From assembly GCA_001596135.1 (NCBI GenBank), contig CP014773.1, forward strand, positions 5,208,001 through 5,272,000: 64,000 bases of DNA, written 5' to 3'. The notes beneath the pieces were generated by a model. That model was not told the origin of the DNA. It searched no databases and saw only the letters and a list, made by a program, of their open reading frames with translations. This document shows, piece by piece, positions 33,694 through 42,798 of the stretch. The translations under genes and the position numbers were made by a program. This DNA is from Mucilaginibacter sp. PAMC 26640. GTDB lineage: Bacteria; Bacteroidota; Bacteroidia; Sphingobacteriales; Sphingobacteriaceae. Each line of letters begins with the position of its first letter. Positions within the stretch are counted from its first letter, which is position 1.

Positions 33694-35025
33694 CTAATTC
33701 ACATTAACCACACAGGCGCCGCGAAGGTAAATTGCAGGAACCGCAAAGCTAACGGTTCCGTTAACTACCTTTGCGGTAGTTTGGTAAGAGGTTTTAGGCG
33801 TGCCAAGCACCTCTTCGCCAGTGTCGGGGATATCTAATACAGAAATGTTTACCACATCTTTACCGGCAAATGAAGCCAGGGAATTTACGCTGTTTAAACT
33901 TACATTGACACTGGTATTGGCGGCCACGCTGTTTTTATTGCCATAATACCCCAGAAGCACCTGTATCTTACTGGTTTGATAATTTGCAAAGCAAACCACA
34001 TGGCTGTTATTTGATGAATATTTTAAACGGTTAGTTAAGCTTTCGTTATAAAATTTATAAGCCCACCACGCCGCGCGCGGTTGCTTGGAATCTGCATCAA
34101 CCAGGCCATCTAATGAATTGTTAAAACAATTACTTTTTCCGCCCGATTCCACCCAACAAGCCTTGCAGGCACCATCAGCCCCTCCCTTTTCCAGATATAC
34201 AAAGTAGGCTAAAATACTACCCGGCGCAAATTGATCCGATTGGGGGATGATTTCATTTATCTGAACCGATTTAATGTGCAATGCTGCATATTTAGGGTTA
34301 TTAACAAACCGCGATTTCACCAGCAATATATCGTCTGCAACTTTTGGGATATCATCACCGCCCTTAAATTCGTGCCAGCTGAGGATGTCTAATGTAATTT
34401 TATTGGCCAAACAGTAATCCAGAAACTTTTCAATAAAATAGATGTCGAAATTAGAAATTGATGGTCCGGATATCTGGGCCTTGCTTCCGTTGGCAGATGC
34501 TCGTATTTGATCATATCCGGATTTAAAGGTGGAAAAAAAATCCGCCTCAGAACCATGCCAAAACTGTTTACCGTTGGGCTCATTCCAGATATCGTAAATA
34601 GCCGCCACCCGTTCTACCCTATGCTGTTTCATTACACTGGCTACCGTATCTTTCCATTGCCGCGGTAAAAGCGAAGGTGTTTTCCTGAAACCATCGGCAG
34701 CACTTCCGTATTTGAAAATATCACTTACTAAAAAAATAGGCTTCGCACCAAATGATTTCACCCTGGAAAGTACCCTGGGATTGCGAGAACTTAGCCGCCA
34801 ATACCTGGGGTGCAACGGCTCTATCAAATCATCTGAAGGTTGCTGGGCATTGGCTGAAAGCAAAAATCCGATCATTGATTTTGCGGCAGATACCCTTGGA
34901 TTTGCACAATCTACGGATATATTGATGGGACCCGGATCTGAAGGTGCGAGGTGGCAAAACAAATTGACGGCCCATAAAACAAACAGGGTCATCGTTATAA
35001 GTAAATAAGATTTATACTTTTTCAT
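33694..35025 (-). CDS. GH39-like glycoside hydrolase, membrane-anchored or secreted
   Basis: With the ATG at 35025 there are 443 residues; an upstream ATG at 35118 would overlap the neighbouring gene. An N-terminal hydrophobic segment (8-24) is a signal or anchor. The catalytic TIM barrel shows YDIWNEPNG with acid/base Glu149, LDILSWHEFKGG (213-223), and SVQINEI with Glu258 as likely nucleophile, in the order seen in GH39-type beta-xylosidases and related clan GH-A enzymes. A small beta-sandwich covers about 360-443. Placed leftward between rightward transferase genes, it probably trims or recycles the exopolysaccharide; related enzymes occur in other export loci. The family number is a judgement from motifs. 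Confidence 0.72.
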   Translation of the reverse strand: MKKYKSYLLITMTLFVLWAVNLFCHLAPSDPGPINISVDCANPRVSAAKSMIGFLLSANAQQPSDDLIEPLHPRYWRLSSRNPRVLSRVKSFGAKPIFLVSDIFKYGSAADGFRKTPSLLPRQWKDTVASVMKQHRVERVAAIYDIWNEPNGKQFWHGSEADFFSTFKSGYDQIRASANGSKAQISGPSISNFDIYFIEKFLDYCLANKITLDILSWHEFKGGDDIPKVADDILLVKSRFVNNPKYAALHIKSVQINEIIPQSDQFAPGSILAYFVYLEKGGADGACKACWVESGGKSNCFNNSLDGLVDADSKQPRAAWWAYKFYNESLTNRLKYSSNNSHVVCFANYQTSKIQVLLGYYGNKNSVAANTSVNVSLNSVNSLASFAGKDVVNISVLDIPDTGEEVLGTPKTSYQTTAKVVNGTVSFAVPAIYLRGACVVNVN

Positions 35026-35044
35026 GCATGTACCACTTTTAAGT

Positions 35045-36172
35045 TTACAAACTATGTTCTGTATAGAATTGTTCCAAAATTTTAATATTCTTTTTAATAT
35101 CAAACAACTGGCTAACACGTTCCCTACCCAATTTTACCATCGTTCGGGTTTTCTCTTTGTTGTCAATTACCGATAATATTTTTTCGGCCATCAACGCATC
35201 ATCATCCACCCCGATCAGATAGCCTGTCACATCATTACGGATGATTTCGTTTAATCCATCTACATCAGTTGCCACTACAGGCACCTCCAGCATTTGCGCC
35301 TCTGCTATCACATACCCGAATGACTCAAAATTTGACGTCATCACAAACACATTAGTTTCTCTGATCGTCTGCAATAATTCCGGCCGGGATTTCCAGGAAA
35401 GGATGCTTACTTTATTTTCCAAATGGTTCTCGGCAATGTATCGCTCGAGTTCGTCTTTCCATTTATCATCAAAACCCGCCCCTACTATTTGAAAACGTAT
35501 ATCATCACGTAAACCGGTAACTATTTTGCAAACCCTTAAAAACATCATCGGGTTTTTTTGGTCAACCAGGCGCCCAACCATTGTGATCATTTTAAACGCT
35601 TTGGGCGGAAGCTCCTGAATTTCATTCTGTGGTAATATCTCGATACTGTTGGGGTAAACAACAACTTTCTTATCCGGAAAACCTACATCAATTTTCGATC
35701 GCCGCGCTTCTGATTCGGACGCTGCAAGTAAAAAATCAGTAAACGGAATAGCCATTCTTTCTATCCATAGCAGTATTTTGCGCTTAAGTCCTTTTTGCCC
35801 CAGGTATGCATAAGCATTAGGAGTATACAAAACTTTAGGCTTAAAAAACATTGCTGCGAGCCTGGTCGTCATGCCAGCTTTGGAACTGTGTGCATGGATA
35901 ATGTCTGGCTTAAGGCGCTTTACTAACTTTACTGTATCATAAATACTCTTCAAATCTCCCAAAGGTGAGATCTCTATTTTTATTTCAAGATTAATATAAG
36001 GCACCTTATACCTGTTCACCATTTTTATAATTGACTCCCGTTGCGCAGGGCAGGCAAGCATAATTTCAAAACGAGACTGGTCGATATTATTGATGATTTG
36101 TTCAATATAAGTTTCTATTCCGCCTTGCACCTGCGAAATATGCAATACCCTGATTTTTTCGGATTTTATCAT
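35045..36172 (-). CDS. GT4-family glycosyltransferase (EpsD/CapM-like)
   Basis: 375 residues, GT-B fold. Visible: HISQVQGGIETYIEQIINNI (about 11-30), HAHSSKAGMTTRLAAMF (about 94-110, typical of EpsD/CapM-type enzymes), PNSIEILP, MVGRLVDQKNPMMFLRV (about 195-211) and SNFESFGYVIAEAQMLEVPV (about 280-299, the donor-site E-x7-E). It is transcribed leftward and 19 bp upstream of the glycoside hydrolase, so the two share a promoter in the region 36173-36285. Confidence 0.9.
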   Translation of the reverse strand: MIKSEKIRVLHISQVQGGIETYIEQIINNIDQSRFEIMLACPAQRESIIKMVNRYKVPYINLEIKIEISPLGDLKSIYDTVKLVKRLKPDIIHAHSSKAGMTTRLAAMFFKPKVLYTPNAYAYLGQKGLKRKILLWIERMAIPFTDFLLAASESEARRSKIDVGFPDKKVVVYPNSIEILPQNEIQELPPKAFKMITMVGRLVDQKNPMMFLRVCKIVTGLRDDIRFQIVGAGFDDKWKDELERYIAENHLENKVSILSWKSRPELLQTIRETNVFVMTSNFESFGYVIAEAQMLEVPVVATDVDGLNEIIRNDVTGYLIGVDDDALMAEKILSVIDNKEKTRTMVKLGRERVSQLFDIKKNIKILEQFYTEHSL

Positions 36173-36285
36173 GTTAATAAAAAAGATTTATGATTGTAAT
36201 TTTAGATATAAAATGTCAGAATCATTTATATTTTTGTAAAAAAATAAACCTATCATAATAAAACTCATATTATATTAATTTAAAT

Positions 36286-37173
36286 ATGAATGCAACCCTT
36301 TTATATCAAACCAACGCCTTACTAGGCGAGGGCGCTATTTGGGATCACGTAGAAAACAAACTCTACTGGGTTGATATCGAAGGCTGCACATTTAATATTT
36401 ACGACGTCGGCCGCAACAAAAACAAGGTATATAACGTACAAAAAACGGTTGGTACGGTGGTACCTGTAAACAGCAACACCGTTCTACTGGCACTTGAAGA
36501 CGGACTAGCCTTTTTAAATTTAACAGACGGAACTATCGCCTACCAATTAAGTTGGCCCCTGCACGAAGAAAACAAAAGGTTTAACGATGGCAAGTGCGAC
36601 GGGCAAGGCAGATTTTGGGTAGGGTCGTTAACAAAAGGCCAGGGAACCGGCAGCAATAAATTGTACTGTGTTACCCCCAACTTCACCATAACGGAAAAAT
36701 TAAACAACCTGACAATTTCAAACGGCATCGCCTGGTCTGTTTGTGGTAATTATATGTATCATATAGATACGCCTACGAGCCAGGTTATTAAATATGATTT
36801 TGACTATCATACGGGTGCAATAAGCAATCCGCAAATTATTATTAAGGTGCCGCCGGAAGATGGCTATCCCGACGGAATGACGATTGACGCGAATGGTAAG
36901 CTATGGATTGCGTTATGGGACGGGTTTTGCGTAGCGCAGTACAACCCGGAAACCGGCCAGCTTTTGCAGAAGGTTATGGTACCGGCCCCAAAGGTAACCT
37001 CTTGCGCATTTGGGGGTGAAAAACTGGATAAACTGTTTATAACAACAGCCAGTTGCGAAATGACAAGCGAAGAATTAGCCCAGTACCCCCTGAGCGGGTC
37101 TCTGTTTGTGGCCGATACAGGGGTTACTGGTGTACGGAGCAATTTCTTTGGCCTTGATGATATATCAGCGTAA
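36286..37173 (+). CDS. SMP-30/gluconolactonase/regucalcin-family lactonase
   Basis: Six-bladed beta-propeller enzymes that hydrolyse sugar lactones, with a single divalent metal. The 295-residue length fits. Metal ligands are in the expected places: Glu15 in LGEGAIWD, Asn146 in SNGIAW, Asp197 in YPDGMTID, with substrate-side Asn100/Asp101 in FNDGKCDGQGRFWVG. A TATTTTTG box about 55 bp upstream resembles the Bacteroidota -7 element but without a well-placed TTG. Its neighbours make and use sugar acids, so it may open a lactone formed by one of the sugar dehydrogenases (inference). Confidence 0.88.
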   Translation: MNATLLYQTNALLGEGAIWDHVENKLYWVDIEGCTFNIYDVGRNKNKVYNVQKTVGTVVPVNSNTVLLALEDGLAFLNLTDGTIAYQLSWPLHEENKRFNDGKCDGQGRFWVGSLTKGQGTGSNKLYCVTPNFTITEKLNNLTISNGIAWSVCGNYMYHIDTPTSQVIKYDFDYHTGAISNPQIIIKVPPEDGYPDGMTIDANGKLWIALWDGFCVAQYNPETGQLLQKVMVPAPKVTSCAFGGEKLDKLFITTASCEMTSEELAQYPLSGSLFVADTGVTGVRSNFFGLDDISA

Positions 37174-37290
37174 AAATGCTTAGTCCCCCCCTGGTCATTT
37201 CAAATGCTGTGGTTGTGAAACTTATTGATTAATTTAACGCTATGCAATATTTATTCAAAACAAAACAGCCTATTATTTGCATAATTTTCA

Positions 37291-37319
37291 TTGCAAAAGC
37301 ATAAATTATATTATATTTG
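37291..37319 (+). promoter_or_regulatory. Bacteroidota-type promoter for gmd-fcl
   Basis: TTG at 37291-37293 and TATATTTG at 37312-37319, separated by 18 nt, match the sigma-ABfr consensus TTG / TAnnTTTG at near-ideal spacing. The start codon of gmd follows 20 bp after the -7 box, giving a short A+T-rich leader. This is the clearest promoter I found in the window. Confidence 0.7.
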
Positions 37320-37339
37320 AAATTTAATAATAAAACCTT

Positions 37340-38458
37340 ATGACGAAAAAAATCGCCTTAGTAACTGGTATCACAGGACAGGACGGAGCTTATTTAGCTG
37401 ACTTATTATTATCTAAAGGATACGAAGTACATGGTATTAAACGCCGTAGTTCTTTATTTAATACTGATCGTATAGATCATATCTATCATGACCCACATGA
37501 TGAAGATCAGCGTTTTGTACTCCACTACGGCGATTTATCCGATTCAACCAACCTGATCCGCATTATACAGCAGGTACAGCCAGATGAGATCTATAATCTG
37601 GGGGCTATGTCTCACGTAAAAGTGAGTTTTGATACCCCCGAGTATACAGCCAACGCTGATGGTATTGGTACGCTAAGAATACTGGAGGCGGTAAGGCTTT
37701 TAAACCTCACCAAAAAAACAAAGATATACCAGGCGTCAACGTCAGAGTTATACGGTTTGGTGCAGGCGGTTCCACAATCAGAAACCACTCCGTTTTACCC
37801 ACGGTCGCCTTATGCTGTAGCTAAACTATATGCCTACTGGATCACCGTAAATTATCGCGAAGCTTATAACATGTTCGCCTGTAACGGCATATTGTTCAAC
37901 CACGAAAGCCCGTTAAGGGGTGAAACCTTTGTTACCCGCAAAATTACCCGTGCCGTAGCCAAAATAGCGATGAAACTGCAGGATAAAATGTTTTTAGGGA
38001 ATTTAGATGCACAGCGCGACTGGGGACATGCTAAAGATTACGTAGAAGCAATGTATCTTATTTTGCAGCAGGACGTAGCAGAAGATTTTGTAATTGCTAC
38101 CGGCGTAACCACAACTGTACGCGAATTTGTTCGGTTGGCGTTTGGCGAAGTTGGCGTTGAGGTAGAATTTAAGGGAACCGGCGAAAACGAAAAGGGATTT
38201 GTAGTAAAATGTAACAATCCGGAATTTCAGTTAGAAACAGGCGCTGAAGTTGTATGTGTTGACTCCGCATATTTCAGACCAACAGAGGTGGAATTATTAA
38301 TTGGCGACCCTACCAAATCTAACGAAAAATTGGGTTGGAAGCCTAAATATGATTTGAAAGCGCTGATTGAGGAAATGGTTGCTGCTGATGTTGAACTTTT
38401 CCAGCGCGAGAAATTGCTTAAAGACTCTGGGTACAAGATCAAAAATCAATTCGAATAA
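37340..38458 (+). CDS. gmd: GDP-mannose 4,6-dehydratase
   Basis: Converts GDP-mannose to GDP-4-keto-6-deoxymannose, first committed step to GDP-L-fucose. The 372 residues contain TGITGQDGAYLADLLL (NADP loop, about 8-23), HGIKRRSS (Arg-Arg NADP 2'-phosphate contact), the catalytic STSELYG (about 132-138) with the conserved Ser/Thr-Glu pair, YPRSPYAVAKLYAYW (Tyr-x3-Lys, about 153-167), and NHESPLRGETFVTRKI (GDP-binding). The protein matches the standard Gmd length of about 370. The next gene, fcl, begins 9 bp after the stop. Confidence 0.97.
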   Translation: MTKKIALVTGITGQDGAYLADLLLSKGYEVHGIKRRSSLFNTDRIDHIYHDPHDEDQRFVLHYGDLSDSTNLIRIIQQVQPDEIYNLGAMSHVKVSFDTPEYTANADGIGTLRILEAVRLLNLTKKTKIYQASTSELYGLVQAVPQSETTPFYPRSPYAVAKLYAYWITVNYREAYNMFACNGILFNHESPLRGETFVTRKITRAVAKIAMKLQDKMFLGNLDAQRDWGHAKDYVEAMYLILQQDVAEDFVIATGVTTTVREFVRLAFGEVGVEVEFKGTGENEKGFVVKCNNPEFQLETGAEVVCVDSAYFRPTEVELLIGDPTKSNEKLGWKPKYDLKALIEEMVAADVELFQREKLLKDSGYKIKNQFE

Positions 38459-38467
38459 TTTATACGA

Positions 38468-39397
38468 ATGGAAAAAACAGACAAGGTTTACGTTGCCGGC
38501 CATCGGGGCATGGTTGGATCTGCAATTTTACAGCAATTAAAAAAAGAGGGATTCACCAACCTGGTAACGCGGACCTCTGCTGAGTTAGATCTGCGTAACC
38601 AGCAGCAGGTAGCAGATTTTTTTGAGTCGGAAAAGCCTGAATATGTGTTTTTGGCAGCTGCCAAAGTTGGTGGTATCATGGCTAACAACACCTATCGTGC
38701 TGATTTCTTATATGAGAATTTACAAATACAAAACAACGTAATCCATTCATCCTATCTGTATGAGGTTAAAAAGCTCATGTTTTTGGGGTCAAGCTGTATT
38801 TATCCAAAAATGGCCCCACAGCCGCTAAAGGAAGAATACCTGCTCACCGGCTTGCTCGAACCCACCAATGAGCCCTACGCTATTGCAAAAATTGCGGGCA
38901 TCAAAATGTGTGATGCCTACGTTGCTCAATATGGCTGCAATTTTGTTTCAGTTATGCCAACAAACTTATATGGCTATAACGATAACTATCACCCGCAGAA
39001 CTCGCATGTGTTGCCAGCATTGATCAGAAGGTTCCATGAGGCCAAATTACAACAGTCGCCATCGGTAACCATATGGGGCACAGGCACACCAAAAAGAGAG
39101 TTTTTATTTGCGGAAGATCTTGCCGAAGCCTGTTACTACCTAATGCAAAATCATGACGAAACCGGCTTAATTAACATAGGCACCGGCGAAGATATATCGA
39201 TAAAAGATTTGGCTTTATTGATTAAAAACGTAGTTGGATATCAAGGCGAAATTTTATTTGACCACACCAAACCAGATGGCACGCCGCGGAAGTTAATGGA
39301 TGTAAGTAAACTACGCAGTTTGGGCTGGGTGTATAAAACCAGCCTGGAGAACGGCATAGCTTTAGCCTATGCAGATTTTCTTAAAAGCAGTAATTAA
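38468..39397 (+). CDS. fcl: GDP-L-fucose synthase
   Basis: Epimerises and reduces GDP-4-keto-6-deoxymannose to GDP-L-fucose with NADPH. The 309 residues have the GHRGMVGSAI nucleotide loop (about 11-20), AAKVGGIMANNTY, the catalytic GSSCIYPK (Ser-Ser-Cys, about 106-113), NEPYAIAKIAG (Tyr-x3-Lys, about 136-146) and the C-terminal GTGTPKREFLF substrate element. Coupled with gmd it gives a complete GDP-fucose pathway, so fucose is very likely a component of the polysaccharide. Confidence 0.97.
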   Translation: MEKTDKVYVAGHRGMVGSAILQQLKKEGFTNLVTRTSAELDLRNQQQVADFFESEKPEYVFLAAAKVGGIMANNTYRADFLYENLQIQNNVIHSSYLYEVKKLMFLGSSCIYPKMAPQPLKEEYLLTGLLEPTNEPYAIAKIAGIKMCDAYVAQYGCNFVSVMPTNLYGYNDNYHPQNSHVLPALIRRFHEAKLQQSPSVTIWGTGTPKREFLFAEDLAEACYYLMQNHDETGLINIGTGEDISIKDLALLIKNVVGYQGEILFDHTKPDGTPRKLMDVSKLRSLGWVYKTSLENGIALAYADFLKSSN

Positions 39398-39585
39398 ATT
39401 GGGTATTAAGTTAATTTATCCCAAATCATCGTTCCCCAGTAGGTATTTAACTAAAGGTTAAAATTGCGTTATTATTAATGATTGGCGAAAATTATTCCGA
39501 TATTAGTAATCCCTAACGCAGTTGGCTAACATTAGCATAATTTAATTTTGTTTGGTTATCACACACTTATCTATTTGTATTTTAT

Positions 39586-40998
39586 ATGGAGTTAAGATAT
39601 AAATACCGGTTTAACTTTTTTCGTTTCGTAAATGAAGTGATATTGCTAACCATCAGTTTTGTACTTGCATTTATTATACTTACAAAATTTTATCATAGAA
39701 ATTTCTTTTTGATAAACGTATGGATGCTGCCGTTACTAATTATAGGTTGGTATTTCTCTTCAAGGTCAACAAAATCTTCAGATGATCTTAACAATAAAAC
39801 ATTTACTGCTAATCTTTATAAAACGGCAAATAGCATATTTATACAGTTTTGCCTGGTAATCCTGTTCTTTTTTACATCTCATCAAACCTACAATAGTAAG
39901 CGCTTTTTATTGTTTTACATTATACTTTTAAGTATTCTAATCCCTTTAGAAAAGCTTATATATAAGCGCACGATGCTCTTTTTGCAGAAAAAAGGAGTCA
40001 ATGTGAAACGCATATTAATAGTTGGGGCAGGCCGCACCGGAACAGAATTTTCAGACATCATCAGCAAAAACACTCACCTGGGCTACGAGATTATCGGCTT
40101 TTTGGACGATCAACACAAACCGCATTTAAATGGTAACTATTTAGGTGGCACCGATAAGATAGATGAATTTATTATCAATAATACACTAGAGTTAGATGAG
40201 ATTGTGGTTGCTCTGCCGAATAATGCACATAATAAAATCAAGCATATTGCAAATTTAGTTGGCAGAAACACAATTAAGTTGCGAATAATCCCTGCGTACC
40301 ACGAATTGATAAATTCGCAATATAATGTAAGCATCTTTAATGGTTTCCCAATGATAACGCTCCGCCATGAGCCGTTGGACGAAATCCATTTGCGTTCCAT
40401 AAAACGTGTATTTGATATTATATTTAGCTTTTTTGTTTTAGTACTTGTTTGCTCCTGGCTGTTTCCCATAATTGCTATTGCTATTAAACTCACATCAAAG
40501 GGGCCGGTATTTTTTGTGCAGGAGCGATGGGGTAAAAAGAATGCCAAGATTAAATGCTACAAGTTTAGATCAATGGTGGTGCAAACAGCAGATGCCGATC
40601 AAAAAAACAGCAAATATCAGCAAGCCAAAAGGAATGATTCGAGGATCACTAAAGTTGGTGCATTTTTGCGAAAAACGAGCCTTGATGAATTCCCTCAATT
40701 TATCAACGTATTCTTGGGGAGCATGTCTGTAGTGGGCCCGCGCCCCCACCCTACACCCTTAAATTTAGAATCCAAAGAAATTATTGATAATTACCTGGTT
40801 CGACACTCCATAAAACCTGGTATCACCGGATGGGCGCAGGTTAATGGATTTAGAGGGGAAACAAGTGATTCCTCCATGATGAAGGCCAGAGTTAACTATG
40901 ATATCTGGTACATAGAAAATTGGAGTTTGCTTCTTGATCTGAAAATCATCTTTCTTACATTTTGGAAGACGATGGTAGGCGATAAAAATGCTTTCTGA
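39586..40998 (+). CDS. Polyprenyl-phosphate sugar-1-phosphate transferase, WcaJ-like, copy 1
   Basis: Starts repeat-unit synthesis by moving a sugar-1-phosphate to undecaprenyl phosphate. The 470 residues show four N-terminal helices (about 12-125), a Rossmann-like domain (about 135-260; LIVGAGRTGTEFSDII), a re-entrant helix (KRVFDIIFSFFVLVLVCSW, about 271-289) and the catalytic transferase domain with KCYKFRSM, ITKVGAFLRKTSLDEFPQ (catalytic Asp-Glu) and MSVVGPRPHPTP. The C-terminal KPGITGWAQVNGFRGET and LLDLKIIFLTFW complete the family pattern. Length fits glucose/galactose-type WcaJ. A second paralogue follows 377 bp downstream. Confidence 0.93.
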   Translation: MELRYKYRFNFFRFVNEVILLTISFVLAFIILTKFYHRNFFLINVWMLPLLIIGWYFSSRSTKSSDDLNNKTFTANLYKTANSIFIQFCLVILFFFTSHQTYNSKRFLLFYIILLSILIPLEKLIYKRTMLFLQKKGVNVKRILIVGAGRTGTEFSDIISKNTHLGYEIIGFLDDQHKPHLNGNYLGGTDKIDEFIINNTLELDEIVVALPNNAHNKIKHIANLVGRNTIKLRIIPAYHELINSQYNVSIFNGFPMITLRHEPLDEIHLRSIKRVFDIIFSFFVLVLVCSWLFPIIAIAIKLTSKGPVFFVQERWGKKNAKIKCYKFRSMVVQTADADQKNSKYQQAKRNDSRITKVGAFLRKTSLDEFPQFINVFLGSMSVVGPRPHPTPLNLESKEIIDNYLVRHSIKPGITGWAQVNGFRGETSDSSMMKARVNYDIWYIENWSLLLDLKIIFLTFWKTMVGDKNAF

Positions 40999-41375
40999 TT
41001 AGTAGATTCCCGGCGGTAGAATTGCTTAAATATAAATTGCGTAAGCTACAAATTTCCCCCTATTTGACTTAATGCAATATTGATATTCAATAACTGTAAT
41101 TATCAAACCACAAAATAAAGGCTTAAACTGCCGTTATTTTTTACTAAAATTGTATATTTACGCCCTCAATATTAAAATTTTTTAATTTTAATTAATATGC
41201 CGACCATAAATGATTTTGTCGGCAGGGGGAATATACAAGTTAATTAGTTAAGATAGTCTTCTTACCTATTCATAACGCACCTCTTAAAACCGGGTAAGTG
41301 TTTATAGGGAAACATCAATGGTGAAATTGAAGAAATGGCTATATTAGCTCCATTTAAGTCACTTAATTGTTTTTA
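40999..41375. other. A+T-rich spacer between the two WcaJ-like genes
   Basis: About 375 bases with stops in all frames and no recognisable repeat, RNA or hairpin with T-run. The length suggests that the second paralogue has its own promoter here, but no clean TTG/TAnnTTTG pair is seen. Confidence 0.4.
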
Positions 41376-42779
41376 ATGGTTCATCGCTACGCTACATTTG
41401 TTAAAACCATCAATCTGGCTGTTGATTACCTGGTGTTAAACCTTGCCATGATCACTGCCTATTGTTTAACGACGTACGAAACCAGTGTGTTGTGGCCGCC
41501 CAATAGAAACTACCTGCCTATAGTTTTAATATTTAATCTTACCTGGCTGCTATCGGCCAATCTCACGCGGCTGTATGATGAAGTACTGAATAAGGATTCA
41601 ATAAATACCTTCAGGAAGGTAATTAAAACCTACATTATTTTTCTGACACTAATAACCATCATCGTAGTGGTAATTGGTATAAAAGCCTACTCCATTACTT
41701 ACACTTATTTAATATATGCGTGCCTCCTTATCGGCGCTTTTTTATGGATATGGAAACTGATATTCCTGAGTATCAGGAAAAGCACCCGTGCAAAACTGTT
41801 CGACGCGAGAAGTGTGATTATCGTAGGCAGCGGAAGGATCAGTATCGATCTTCAAAAGTTTTTTATCGGCAATCCCGACAGAGGGTACAAACTGGTAGGC
41901 TTTTTTGATGATGATCATCAAAAAATAAAGCAGAATGATTTATATCTGGGGCCTATTGACCATTGTATCGCATATGTATTAGAAAACAAAATAGATGAAT
42001 TATTTTGTGCGTTGCCTGTGTCGGAAACACAAAAAATAGAAAAATTATTGTCCGACGCAGAAAAGAATCTTATTCGATTCCGGATAATACCAGAGTATTA
42101 TAATTTCGGCATTAAACCTGTACTCATCCAAAGCTTCGGACATATTCCTGTTATTTCTGTGCGATCTGAACCATTAGAAAATATGCTGAACAGATTTGTA
42201 AAAAGAATTTTTGATATCTTCTTTTCAATGTTTGTTATAATATTCTTCTTTAGCTGGGCATTTCCTGTTCTTGCGCTGTTAATTAAATTAGAATCTAAAG
42301 GACCGGTATTATTTAAACAACTCAGATCAGGAAAGGACAACCATCCGTTTTGGTGCTATAAGTTTCGGAGTATGCGCGTTAATGATGACAGTGATAGCAA
42401 GCAAGCGGTAAGAAACGATCGCCGAATTACTAAACTTGGTGCATTTATGCGCCGAACAAGTATAGACGAGTTACCACAATTTTTTAATGTATTGAGGGGC
42501 AATATGTCCGTGGTAGGCCCCAGGCCACATATGTTAAGCCATACCTTACAATACTCCCAGCTGATAGACAGGTTTATGGTAAGGCATTTTTTAAAGCCGG
42601 GCATTACCGGCTGGGCGCAGGTTACCGGGCTGCGGGGCGAAACGCGCACCACTGAGGCAATGCTACAGCGTGTTGAGGCCGATGTATGGTATTTAGAAAA
42701 TTGGTCGTTCCTGTTTGATCTTAAGATCATTTTCTTAACCGTGTGGAACAGCCTTAAGGGAGACGATAACGCGTTTTAA
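41376..42779 (+). CDS. Polyprenyl-phosphate sugar-1-phosphate transferase, WcaJ-like, copy 2
   Basis: 467 residues from the ATG at 41376 (a TTG three codons earlier is in frame). Domain order is identical to copy 1: four N-terminal helices, a Rossmann-like domain (VIIVGSGRISIDLQKFFIG), the helix KRIFDIFFSMFVIIFFFSW, then WCYKFRSM, ITKLGAFMRRTSIDELPQ, MSVVGPRPHML and KPGITGWAQVTGLRGETRT. The catalytic DE pair is intact. Many positions differ from copy 1, so this is an old duplication or separate acquisition. Having two initiating enzymes implies two different first sugars or two polymers. Confidence 0.93.
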   Translation: MVHRYATFVKTINLAVDYLVLNLAMITAYCLTTYETSVLWPPNRNYLPIVLIFNLTWLLSANLTRLYDEVLNKDSINTFRKVIKTYIIFLTLITIIVVVIGIKAYSITYTYLIYACLLIGAFLWIWKLIFLSIRKSTRAKLFDARSVIIVGSGRISIDLQKFFIGNPDRGYKLVGFFDDDHQKIKQNDLYLGPIDHCIAYVLENKIDELFCALPVSETQKIEKLLSDAEKNLIRFRIIPEYYNFGIKPVLIQSFGHIPVISVRSEPLENMLNRFVKRIFDIFFSMFVIIFFFSWAFPVLALLIKLESKGPVLFKQLRSGKDNHPFWCYKFRSMRVNDDSDSKQAVRNDRRITKLGAFMRRTSIDELPQFFNVLRGNMSVVGPRPHMLSHTLQYSQLIDRFMVRHFLKPGITGWAQVTGLRGETRTTEAMLQRVEADVWYLENWSFLFDLKIIFLTVWNSLKGDDNAF

Positions 42780-42798
42780 TGCTTCAGCGCAAACCTGG

